Assembly (NCBI GenBank): GCA_032207245.1
Contig: CM063502.1
Span: forward strand, 46,384,686 to 46,448,685
DNA: 64,000 bases
Direction: 5' to 3'
From: Pardosa pseudoannulata
Lineage: Eukaryota; Arthropoda; Arachnida; Araneae; Lycosidae
The notes beneath the pieces were generated by a model. That model had not been told where the DNA came from. It saw only the letters and a list, made by a program, of their open reading frames with translations, and did no database searches. Positions 55,196-64,000 of the stretch are shown here, one piece after another. Position numbers and translations under genes: made by a program. Within the stretch, counting starts at the first letter, position 1. Each line of letters begins with the position of its first letter.

Positions 55196-55793
55196 AGACA
55201 GAGAAGGATTGAATGCAGGCTGCCCTGACCACTGTATTTCGCTCGTATTGATAATGCAGCTCATTCGTAGATGCTATACAGCTCTTTGCACTCAATCTTT
55301 TTCTGTTTGAGATTTGTTTAAACTGAATCTGACCACAAGCAGTTAAACTACAGTTTATTTTGGTTTAAACCCGCTCATTATCAGTCATGCGATATACGAG
55401 TTCTTGCCAAATGGCCGATCACGCATTATCGAGTGGACGTTGCTATCGAGTTTCTCAGCGGAATAATAGTATATCAGACACAGTGAAGCGATTATATTGA
55501 ATACTAGGGAAGGAATCTTCTTTCAGGGAGTGGTGCAATTTTTAGTTTGACAATGAACGTTTTAACTAAACTTTTATTTTTCTATTCAATGAAAACAACT
55601 TGAATTTTAATTGGAAAGATAAACACGAATGAAGAACAAAATCTAGCGAAAGGGAGACTTATTGTAAAATATAGAGAAAGAAGCGAGATATATGGGAATA
55701 TATGGCTGGAATAGACGTTGATTGATTAGTGTTATAAGATCAATAATAGATCAATATACATATATGAAATTTAAAAAAATAGCCTAAAAAACT

Positions 55794-56312
55794 AGCTGTA
55801 ACCTTAGCTGGAGTTCCCAGGTAACTGGAATCGCAACTGGTTAAAAAACGGTTGGCGGGACCGTAACTGACCCCCAGGTATAAAAAGCCTAGAATTTTGC
55901 GACCTAGCCTAGAGCTTTTCGACATTTTTTTATGTAGGTGCTTTGACCTCGTGGAGGTTTCCTCAACTTTTGACCGGATCCAGCTCTTTAGTGATTACGT
56001 TCGGGAGACTCGTAAAGTCCGCTCATATAAGGAACGGCAGGGTCTCGGGCACCGAACGGGGGATAGATTGGGTTTGCATTGCACCCTGGAAAAACCTCCC
56101 GATTTTGTGAGATTATTTAATCTTTTTTTCCGACTGTGATAGTCGTAGTAATGTTATGCAAGCACCGATCCTTTACATTTCGACTTGTTTTGCAAGATTA
56201 GAATCCCGTTGTATATAACCGGTATTTACTCCAGAAAATAAAAGTGATTGCCAATTCTGTTAAGACTGTGATCCTTCTTCACACTACTTCTTCACTCAAG
56301 AACATTGAAGTC
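55794..56312 (+). mobile_element. possible solo LTR
   Basis: The interval is GC-richer than its flanks. It begins TGTAACCTTAGCTGGAG and could end at a ..CTTCACA. It has a TATA-like TATAAAAAGCC at 55879-55889, a second TATATAA near 56212 and an AATAAA at about 56238, the layout expected of an LTR read on the plus strand. I found no second LTR, no primer-binding site, no internal retroviral-type genes and no convincing target duplication. An ordinary promoter or other repeat would look similar. Confidence 0.25.
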
Positions 56313-56444
56313 TTCACACCCTATTGTATTTAACTGTACGAGCTTGCTGGGCAAGAAGAAGCCTAAAATGGACTAGACTTTTGAAGTAAGATGCAGTCCG
56401 GCCACATTGAAGAGAAGCACATAAGTCCGCATAACTTTAACTCG

Positions 56445-57055
56445 CATGGGTATAAAAATAAAAATTGAAAGACAGATAGTCAGAAGCAAACGGATTGCAG
56501 GCTGTTACTTTAACACACTTAAACCACTTTTTTTTTTTCTTCCAAAACCTTGCTTCAGGTTGTTGCTATATAAAAATAGATAGAAAAAAAAAACATACAG
56601 AGACGTTACCTTTACTACAAACTCTGGTTTATAAGAATGGATCAAGCTGGAGAAAAGAATGAATGAATGAAAGAAATCGTGTCTCTGAGTTCCAAAGAAA
56701 TGAAACGCGTATTTAAAAAATATCATTGATGAAATTTTATTTTAATTTTATGATTAATATTATAATCACGTGAAAGTTAAAGAAACGTAGATCTTATACA
56801 AAAAGGAAATATTTGAGATCACGGAGAAAAAATCAATTTATAAGTGAATCCCCTATATAATAATAGCCTAAGTTATCTGTCCGTTTGTCCTCGAATTTAT
56901 AAAGCGGTTGGACCTGGAATGGATAGAGGCATCCATATTGCATTCTTGATGAGTTAGGTTTAGAAAAATTAAAACCGAGTAAAGTTTATCTTCTATCGGA
57001 TTCTAAAATAAATTTGTATAAATATGCTTCATATTACAGCGAAAAATACTGTTTC
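56445..57055. repeat. dispersed repeat, copy B (partner of 51150-51785)
   Basis: Same order of landmarks as copy A and in the same orientation. The alignment stops near 57055, at AGCGAAAAATACTG, whereas copy A continues into the rest of the foldback arm, so copy B looks like an end fragment of the same larger element. Confidence 0.92.
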
Positions 57056-57482
57056 GTATAACTTTATTCCGCATATAATTTTATTCAAGAACTGATAAAA
57101 ATGACATCTTCAATAGTCAATGGCAGACAAGAGAATGACCATGAAAACTCGTGCTGGAACAGGGTTGGACCCCAGGATGAGCGACGCAGAGATGAAAATC
57201 TTTCCCATAGAAAGAAGCTTAGTCAGCGCTCTCAAGAGTAAAAGGAAAATAGATAATTGAAAAGTGAACCGGGAACAACTGGAAAATATGGAGAGTGGGC
57301 AGAAAATTTAATTTATTGTAGAGAAAGCTTTGAGAAATGGGTTGGAAGAGTTTTAAATCGAGGATACTGATTTAATTAAGACATTTTGTGGACGGGAAAA
57401 CAGATTTGGAGGAATTAGAATGGGAGAGAGGTGAGTTTTTGTGAGATTTTAAAGTGTAATAATTTTGATATATTACATGTAT

Positions 57483-57483
<1 letters not shown>
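57056..57483. other. non-coding DNA
   Basis: A 46-codon frame at 57101-57241 on the plus strand is hydrophilic and unrecognised. No further signal. Confidence 0.35.

Positions 57484-57569
<86 letters not shown>
57484..57569. repeat. (CA)n(TA)n microsatellite
   Basis: (CA)n at 57484-57512 followed by (TA)n to 57569. Confidence 0.98.
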
Positions 57570-57572
<3 letters not shown>

Positions 57573-57913
57573 GACATGAACGAGTGGTTAAGGCATGGAA
57601 GACACATTTCATTTCATATATAAAAACTACTTTATTGTAATTCTTCTGTTCATAGCTATGCCATTTAGAAATCCGTTGTTCTCATACTTTGCCACGACAA
57701 GCGAGGAAGATGTTAGCCCGAGATCCCGCTCAGAACTCACTCTTGTGGCGTTGCTACCTCAGCAAAATTCTTATGTCTACTTCCGCGTCAGCTTCTTCAC
57801 TGTGTATAGTTCCGCTCGAGGGTGTGGCTTTCTCCTATTACGTTATCTTTAATGAGTTCTAGCTATTTTTAATTATAACTCGCTTAATTCTTAACCCCCA
57901 TTTTTAAACCTCA

Positions 57914-57922
57914 TACACACAC

Positions 57923-57994
<72 letters not shown>
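57914..57994. repeat. (CA)n(TA)n(GA)n compound microsatellite
   Basis: A short (CA)n, then (TA)n, then (GA)n to 57994. Between this and the previous array (57600-57850) an 85-codon plus-strand frame has no recognised domain. Confidence 0.97.
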
Positions 57995-58000
<6 letters not shown>

Positions 58001-58083
58001 GTATTTATAAAAGAAGATACGTGGCGGTCTAAAAAAAAATAAATAAATAAAATAAAATAAAAATAAATAAATAAATAAATAAA

Positions 58084-58167
58084 ACCTTTAAGCAGTAGGT
58101 CCCGGTCTCATAAGCCTTCATGTGGAAAAATAGTAGACCATAGCCCGTAGCTCTCCAAACCAAACTA
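58084..58167 (+). repeat. SINE, 5'-truncated copy
   Basis: Only the 3' part is present: CTTTAAGCAGTAGGTCCCGG, TCTCATAAGCC, AGTAGACCATAGC and a CCAAACCAAACTAA tail, in the order of the full-length copies. It is preceded by an (AAAT)n-rich stretch (58030-58083) instead of the tRNA-like head. Confidence 0.8.
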
Positions 58168-58915
58168 ATCCGAAAAAAACGGGGGGAAAACGTTTGCCAA
58201 CACACATATTATCATCAAGATTCAACACAAATATATTTCCTTCTTAAAACTGATTTGATTTGGAATATATAACTTTTATAATAAGGCAACATCTACCTTA
58301 GTTGGGGTTTAAACTAACTTTCTACCAATTTCTTGGTTAAACTATTAAATAGCACAATAATATCGGAGCCAGCAAATCAAGAATAGGTGTTTCTCACCAA
58401 CTCACGATTGTGATGCAGACTTTTAAAAAATAGCTACACATTCTTTTCGTTGACTCCGACTCCAGGGTGCATAAGCATTCATAGATAAAAAAGGAACCAG
58501 ACATAGCAACTACAGAAGAAAAAAAAATCCCAGAAAAGAATAAAGAAAAAGCGCTACGTCGCAAATTATCTCCAGCATTTACACAGACAACATCGTTTCA
58601 ATGAATCGAGAACTTTTAAATGCTAGTCTACATAAAAGTAAGTACTAAATAAGAACTGGGAAATATACCAGAAAATGGGAAATATAGCAGAAAAATCTCC
58701 AAAGAAAAGAAATTCATCATTAAATATTTTTATGGACTCTTTGGCGAAAGGCAACGGGGAAATTTTTATTGCAAAACTAAAAACATTATAGAAATAAATA
58801 AAAATCGCATTTATTTACTCATATTCTCAGCACTTGAAATAAGAGTAAAATCATTTGCATTGGCATTTATGTCTGCGTATGAGTGCCTATATATGTCTAA
58901 ATCTAACTAGCTATC

Positions 58916-58919
<4 letters not shown>
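58168..58919. other. AT-rich non-coding DNA
   Basis: Nothing recognised. Confidence 0.5.

Positions 58920-59001
<82 letters not shown>
58920..59001. repeat. (TA)n microsatellite
   Basis: About 82 bases of uninterrupted TA. Confidence 0.98.
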
Positions 59002-59002
<1 letters not shown>

Positions 59003-60140
59003 GGTATGCATAGCTAAGTCCTCGGGGGAACTTTTTCTCCTCAGCCGTTGGCCGCAAACGTAAACTTCCAATTACAGAAAAGTTTCAAATAAGATAACTA
59101 TTTACTTTATGGTATTTTTAAATTTAAAATTTCGAGTAAATTACAAAATCTAAATTGTTATACGTTCCCCCGTTTGATATCATTATGTTTAGTAAAAATT
59201 GAAAATCATCGTAAAAAAACGTAACACAATAAGTTCCACTTCTCTGTGACAATAATTGAAGGAGATATTTAAATTCCGAGATATTTTTTTCTCCCTCATT
59301 CAGGAATCTGTTCATAGAATAAGTTCAGTAATTCGGAATTAAATCAGATTCCAGAAAGTAAGAGGGTTATCTGATTATAAATGGGGTTATATCCATCGTA
59401 AAGTGGTTACATATTGTATTTTCTCGTATCTATAAACGAAGAGTTTATCTGTAGTAAAATAAATATACACTGTATTTTCTAGTAAAATAAACTGTTATGT
59501 CCATACCCTTTTTGCCGTAAAAGGGACATTGCAATTTGATGTTGTACATGAATTACCGTAATTAATCTATTAATAGATTAGCCATAGAAGGATAAATAAA
59601 TATTTTTATCTGTGCAAATTTTGAATTTAAATATATCGTTCAATTTTTGTCATTGAATCGCTACATTGTATTTTCCGACGGTAAATCCGTCTGTTTTTTC
59701 TCTACACAATCGCACTGTTCAAAACACTTCAAAGTTCGGATGTCGAAGAAGATCATTACCGGGAAAACTGATGACTCTTCCTTTGGTCCCCCCAAAGTGG
59801 ATGGATAACGCCTTATTCTCCGCACCACATGTCTTTCGTCGACTTTGATGGAAGCCGTCACTTACAATGACAGTACATTTATTATAAAGAAATCAAGCAC
59901 GAATTCATAGAAATAAAAAAATTAATATAATGATATTATTTCTAGTTTCCTTTACTCTATAACTGTACTTACTATTTTCCTAGATTTTAAAACCATTTGC
60001 ATTATTCTTGGTAACGTTAATAATTTAGATGTTTTGAAAATATATATTAAGACTAAATTTAACTGACTAAATTAAACTGTTAAGTTTATTTTTAACTGTA
60101 AAATAGTCCTATATACCTATAAGAACACATTTGGAGGCTA
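59002..60140. other. non-coding DNA
   Basis: A slightly GC-richer patch at 59690-59850 has overlapping chance-length open frames on both strands. No gene recognised. Confidence 0.45.
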
Positions 60141-60211
60141 AAAATAAAATTTTTACTAGATTCAAATATTTCGTTTTACGAAATATTTAAATCTAGTAAA
60201 AATTTTATTTT
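60141..60211. repeat. near-perfect 33-bp inverted repeat with a 5-base loop
   Basis: The arms 60141-60173 and 60179-60211 are complementary except at one position; the loop is TTTTA. Confidence 0.93.
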
Positions 60212-60557
60212 TACTAGATTACTCATTACTAGACGCATTTTCTACATTTCCGGTTTAAGATGTTTTAATCTCTCGGCCCCTTGAAAAACTTCTTAAGCCT
60301 GTTCAAATGTATGTATACACACACACACACACACATCCATACCTATATGTGTATGTAAAAATACCGAGATATGATGCTTTTACACCATTGTAGTTGTTCG
60401 GGAAAATACATTTGGATCTAGAGAGAGAGGAGACTAAAATTTTGGGATAAACAGAATAAATTTATTTAGAGAAAAAAATTTGTATGATCTGCTACAAAAC
60501 GTCTGAAAATTATATTTTAAAATCGTATGGTAGGAATTAGGTATTTAATTAAAAAAG

Positions 60558-60996
60558 TTAAGAAAAATTCACTAAGTTGCCCATGTGAAGCTGATGTAGG
60601 AACTTGTAACTGCTTATTTCCGCATTTGTAAAATTTATCAGGAATAATGATTCATAGTCTTTACTATTCGTTTTTATTGTGCTCTCCATTTCACAAAGAA
60701 GGAACTTCTCGTGCCCAGGTATGAAAGAAATAAAAATCTTACAGCTTTCAAAGTTAGCGTTTCTATCAGCGAATATGCAAGAAGCCATTTGTATAAAAAT
60801 ACCAGATGTAGATAGAGTTAAGGCTAATAGCCAGAAAATTATAGAAGTAATAACTTCTAAGGAAAGTGTAAACTTATACAAACTTGGCGTTAAACCAATT
60901 GTCCACGAGGAGAGATTTTCTGTCTGTAAAGATGTTTTTATTTCAGTCAATGGTGTTCTAGTGATTGAGACAGGTGTAAAAAAATATACTCTTTAG
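60558..60996. other. overlapping open frames on both strands, unrecognised
   Basis: The plus strand has a 105-codon frame (60679-60996) giving a mainly hydrophilic peptide with VNLYKLGVKPIVHEERFSV. The minus strand has a 130-codon frame (60558-60950) with a hydrophobic segment near residues 30-60. Neither resembles a protein I know. By chance one would expect a few frames over 100 codons in a window this size, so support is weak. A CAG/GTATGA donor-like site at 60716-60724 and a TTTCAG acceptor-like site at 60941-60946 occur on the plus strand. Confidence 0.2.
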
Positions 60997-61552
60997 GATT
61001 CTTACTTAGGTGGTAAAGTATTTCAATATTGCATTTGTAGAAGCAATTATAACTCGCGGCAAACATAAAACGTTAAAAATTCGATGTACCTCTAAATGTC
61101 TCAATAGTAGTTCTTCCTGTCGAAATAAATAATTTGTAAAAAATGTGATAATATAGAATTTGTAACATAATTTGTTTGCAACTTTTTTTTATTTAAGGTG
61201 TTGGTATGTAATGCAATCTGTTTAACGCAATTACAATAGAATGTATTATAAATAGAAGCTACAGTTATAAAACATTTTTTTTAATAATCAAATTTCATTG
61301 CTAATTAAAATGTTGATGTGTGTAAATTCAACCTTTTCTTATCATATGACATAAAAATTCCGCCAGGATTGGGTTTTAATAAATTAAAATTCAATAATTT
61401 CAATTACTGATAGTACCAATAAATGTTTGAATATTGAACAAAATACACTTGCAATTATTAAGAACCAGTTAATTCTTTAATTTATAGAAATTATTCATTT
61501 TAACTTATCTATCTCGTTAGTACTATTAAAAGCGGTTTATTATTAATAATAA
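60997..61552. other. AT-rich non-coding DNA
   Basis: Nothing recognised. Confidence 0.5.
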
Positions 61553-62036
61553 CCGGTTAAGCACAATACCCATTTATACCATAAATAAGGATTACTCGTA
61601 ATTTACTTGTAATTTTCAATTAAAGCAACCTGACATCAACAATAAAGGATGTCAAAGCGCTGATTTAATTCTCAAATCAACAGACGTTGAAAGTTTTCAC
61701 ATTTGCTGTTCATAATTGGGTTAAGCTCAATACGCATTTATGCCATAAATAAAAATTACTCGTAATGTAATTTTCAATTAAAGCAACCTGACATCAACAA
61801 TAAAGGATGTCAAAGCGCTGATTTAATTCTCAAATCAACAGACGTTGAAAGTTTTCACATTTGCTGTTCATAATTGGGTTAAGCTCAATACGCATTTATG
61901 CCATAAATAAAAATTACTCGTAATGTAATTTTCAATTAATGCAACCTGACATCAACAATAAAGGATGTCAAAGCGCTGATTTAATTCTCAAATCAACAGA
62001 CGTTGAAAGTTTTCACATTTGCTGTTCATAGTTGGG
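61553..62036. repeat. tandem array, 158-bp unit, three copies
   Basis: CAGACGTTGAAAG starts at 61681, 61839 and 61997, exactly 158 bp apart. The second and third units are almost identical. The first differs at several sites and has extra bases in GTAATTTACTTGTAATTTTC. Each unit holds CAACCTGACATCAACAATAA and AAGGATGTCAAAGCGCTGAT. Confidence 0.97.
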
Positions 62037-62189
62037 TATATTTAATATTAACCGGCTAATATGGTTACTAAGAAATTTATAAAATTTACTTCTCCTATTA
62101 TTAATAATAACCCATAATTTCGGTAATTATAAATGATAATAATAAGCGATTTATAACATTAACTGTAACATAGAGATACACACACATAA

Positions 62190-62690
62190 ACAGCAACTTG
62201 TCCCAAGCCGAGTATGTCGCCACGGGAGTGGAAACAATGTGTGGATAAATGTGTCAATGCGCGCAACCTGCTCCGGCAGACGGCAGCAGGCAACAAGAAG
62301 AAAGGCAGCCTTGGAACTGCGAGTTCCTCGGAGCGGTCTTCACACTTTGTTGCTAAGGCTCGCTGCTCCGACCGAAAGGGCGAGCGCCGCAACAGCCAAT
62401 GGCGCAGCGAGCCGCTATCCCCACCAACCCAATGGGAGTGCGAACACAAAGCCGTGTACCTGTTTTCTCCCCCGACTTCGGAGTCATTGCGCTCTCGATG
62501 CCCCGTGCTACGGCGAACGGCAAATACGGCTGCGAAAGCTCTGGGTGAATGAGCAGAGAATCGGGCGCTGCTTGTTTTTTGCTTTTTTCCTTCTGCGTTT
62601 GTGTCTGTTAGACGAGACCTTAAAACAAACTCACAAAGCAGACTCATGTGATCACTGCCATTCAAAATAATCGGGCGGCATCGAAACAGC
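62190..62690. promoter_or_regulatory. CpG-rich island with CCAAT boxes
   Basis: Dense CpG and high G+C, against an AT-rich background on both sides. It contains GCCAATGGC near 62395-62403, CCCAATGGG near 62429-62437 and a GTTGCTAAGG near 62350-62359 (similar to half of an RFX/X-box). Long open frames run through it on both strands (168 codons minus, 143 and 112 plus), but three overlapping frames on two strands point to stop-poor GC-rich DNA instead of coding. Probably a promoter; direction and gene are unknown, and no exon with a convincing splice site was found beside it. Confidence 0.5.
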
Positions 62691-62939
62691 GCAGGGGATA
62701 AATCGCTTATTTATTAAACGGGACCATTTATTTATGCATGCACACAGATGTGTCTGTTATGCATACTAATGACTGTCATTTTTAGACGCACCTGCATTGG
62801 AAAAATTGACGTTATGAAATCATGTGACGAAATTTCTACTATTACCTTCGTTTAAAATGAGAGTCGATTAAAAATTATTTTCTGTTCAAAAATTAGAAGA
62901 AAAAAGATCTATCTAGGGTGCACGAGAACTTGCTCTCTT

Positions 62940-63098
<159 letters not shown>

Positions 63099-63282
63099 AT
63101 AACTATTTACAAATTATTTACAAATTATATATGGTATATATATATATATATATATAAAATATATATATATCAGTATATATATATATACATTATACATCAT
63201 AATCTATATCATATGTCGTCTGCACTCGTTGCCGTCTATCTCACGTCAGGGATCCGTCTATATGCCTACATATATATATATG

Positions 63283-63610
63283 TGTGTGTGTATGTATTTA
63301 TATATTATATATACAATATAATATATATATATGTGTGTGTGTGTGTGTAACCAGGAAAAATATCTTCCCCGATTGTACGGGAGGTAACCCCCAATTATTC
63401 AGTTTGCCCAAGCTTGCTGGGCAAAAAGATCTCGTCAATTTGTAGTGTATTGTGTGTGTATTTATATATCATACAATATAATATATGTGTGGGTGTGTGT
63501 GTGTGTGTGTGTGTGTAACCAGACAAAATATCTTCCCCGATTGCATTGGAGATTACCCCCAATTATTTAGTTTGTCCAAGCTTGCTGGGCAAAAAGATCT
63601 CGCTAATTTG
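63283..63610. repeat. tandem duplication, 168-bp unit, made of microsatellite plus unique sequence
   Basis: Each unit is a (TA)/(GT)n stretch followed by GTAACCAG, ATATCTTCCCCGATTG, ACCCCCAATTATT and AAGCTTGCTGGGCAAAAAGA. CTTCCCC starts at 63364 and 63532, an offset of 168. A related CGAGCTTGCTGGGCAAGAAG occurs at about 56339. Confidence 0.92.
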
Positions 63611-64000
63611 TAGTCGAAGTCCTCAAAGAAAACGATGACCAGCATTATGCATCCTCACATTTATTGAGGATCAAAACGTATCGGTTTTACCTATCATCTG
63701 TACAGTGCATCAATTCTGCTCTAAAAATATACACTTTGTAGATGATGTTAGCCAACAGCGGGCGAGTGTTCCCATGCGACTTAAGATTATTCAGCAATTC
63801 TGAGAGGGGATAGTGAACTTAGATCATTTCAGACAGCTGAGAAAATAGCAATTTAAGATAGCCAGTGAACAAAAAGTCAGCATTTATTCAAGCGTTAGCT
63901 TTAAGAGATGGAGAAAAAGAATTTAAGTCAGAAAACACGTCTTTATCTGACATTTTATGACTGGGAAATTGAGTATTAAAAAATAAAAATTTTAGTTATC
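63611..64000. other. non-coding DNA
   Basis: No gene or element recognised before the window ends. Confidence 0.45.

Noticed and set aside
57101..57241. A 46-codon hydrophilic frame on the plus strand
   Set aside because: No recognisable domain, no convincing splice donor and a chance-level length.
62159..62670. Open frames of 168, 143 and 112 codons in the CpG-rich island
   Set aside because: Three overlapping frames on two strands in stop-poor GC-rich DNA, with no domain; explained by composition.

Overview
The window is a repeat-rich, AT-rich (roughly two-thirds A+T) piece of an invertebrate nuclear genome. The evidence is long (TA)n and (CA)n arrays, a tRNA-derived SINE family, remains of at least seven Tc1/mariner elements plus pogo/Tigger elements, no operons, and almost no open frames beyond chance length. 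The mixture of Tc1-like transposases resembles what I know from arthropods, especially arachnids, but no host gene here fixes the phylum. Treat 'arthropod, perhaps chelicerate' as an inference.

Layout. 1-22.8 kb is AT-rich non-coding DNA with scattered SINEs, a (TA)n array, a 227-bp tandem duplication, and a nested hAT-like/Tigger/SINE complex at 15.8-17.9 kb. The best gene evidence is at 22.87-23.7 kb: a CpG-rich, CCAAT-box-bearing island followed on the minus strand by a 46-codon candidate first coding exon ending in a consensus GTAAGT donor. The rest of that gene was not found; it would run towards position 1. 27.6-36.9 kb holds five decayed Tc1/mariner copies from different families. 39.7-40.5 kb is a short Tigger-like element with a SINE inside it. 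42.0-44.0 kb is diverged tandem repeats. 44.19-45.58 kb is a Tc1-like element sitting inside a (TA)n array. 46.86-47.62 kb is an unexplained GC-rich island ending in three consecutive hairpins. 48.26-49.48 kb is a Tc1-like element with intact inverted ends and a broken DD36E-type transposase. 49.7-57.1 kb is a repeat complex: a ~330-bp tandem array, a 2.2-kb foldback, a dispersed copy of part of it, a 468-bp tandem pair and a possible solo LTR. 57.4-64 kb has more microsatellites, a 158-bp tandem array, a second CpG-rich island at 62.2-62.7 kb and a 168-bp duplication.

The parts do not form a pathway. What works together is parasitic: autonomous-type but broken transposase relics, short elements that could only move with help supplied elsewhere, and a SINE family with at least two relatively young copies with clean target duplications. 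I found no rRNA, functional tRNA, CRISPR array or complete host protein gene. The most interesting signals are base-pair covariation in a hairpin of the SINE body, the foldback with a unique GC-richer loop, the triple-hairpin island at 47.5 kb, and three near-perfect short inverted duplications of similar geometry.
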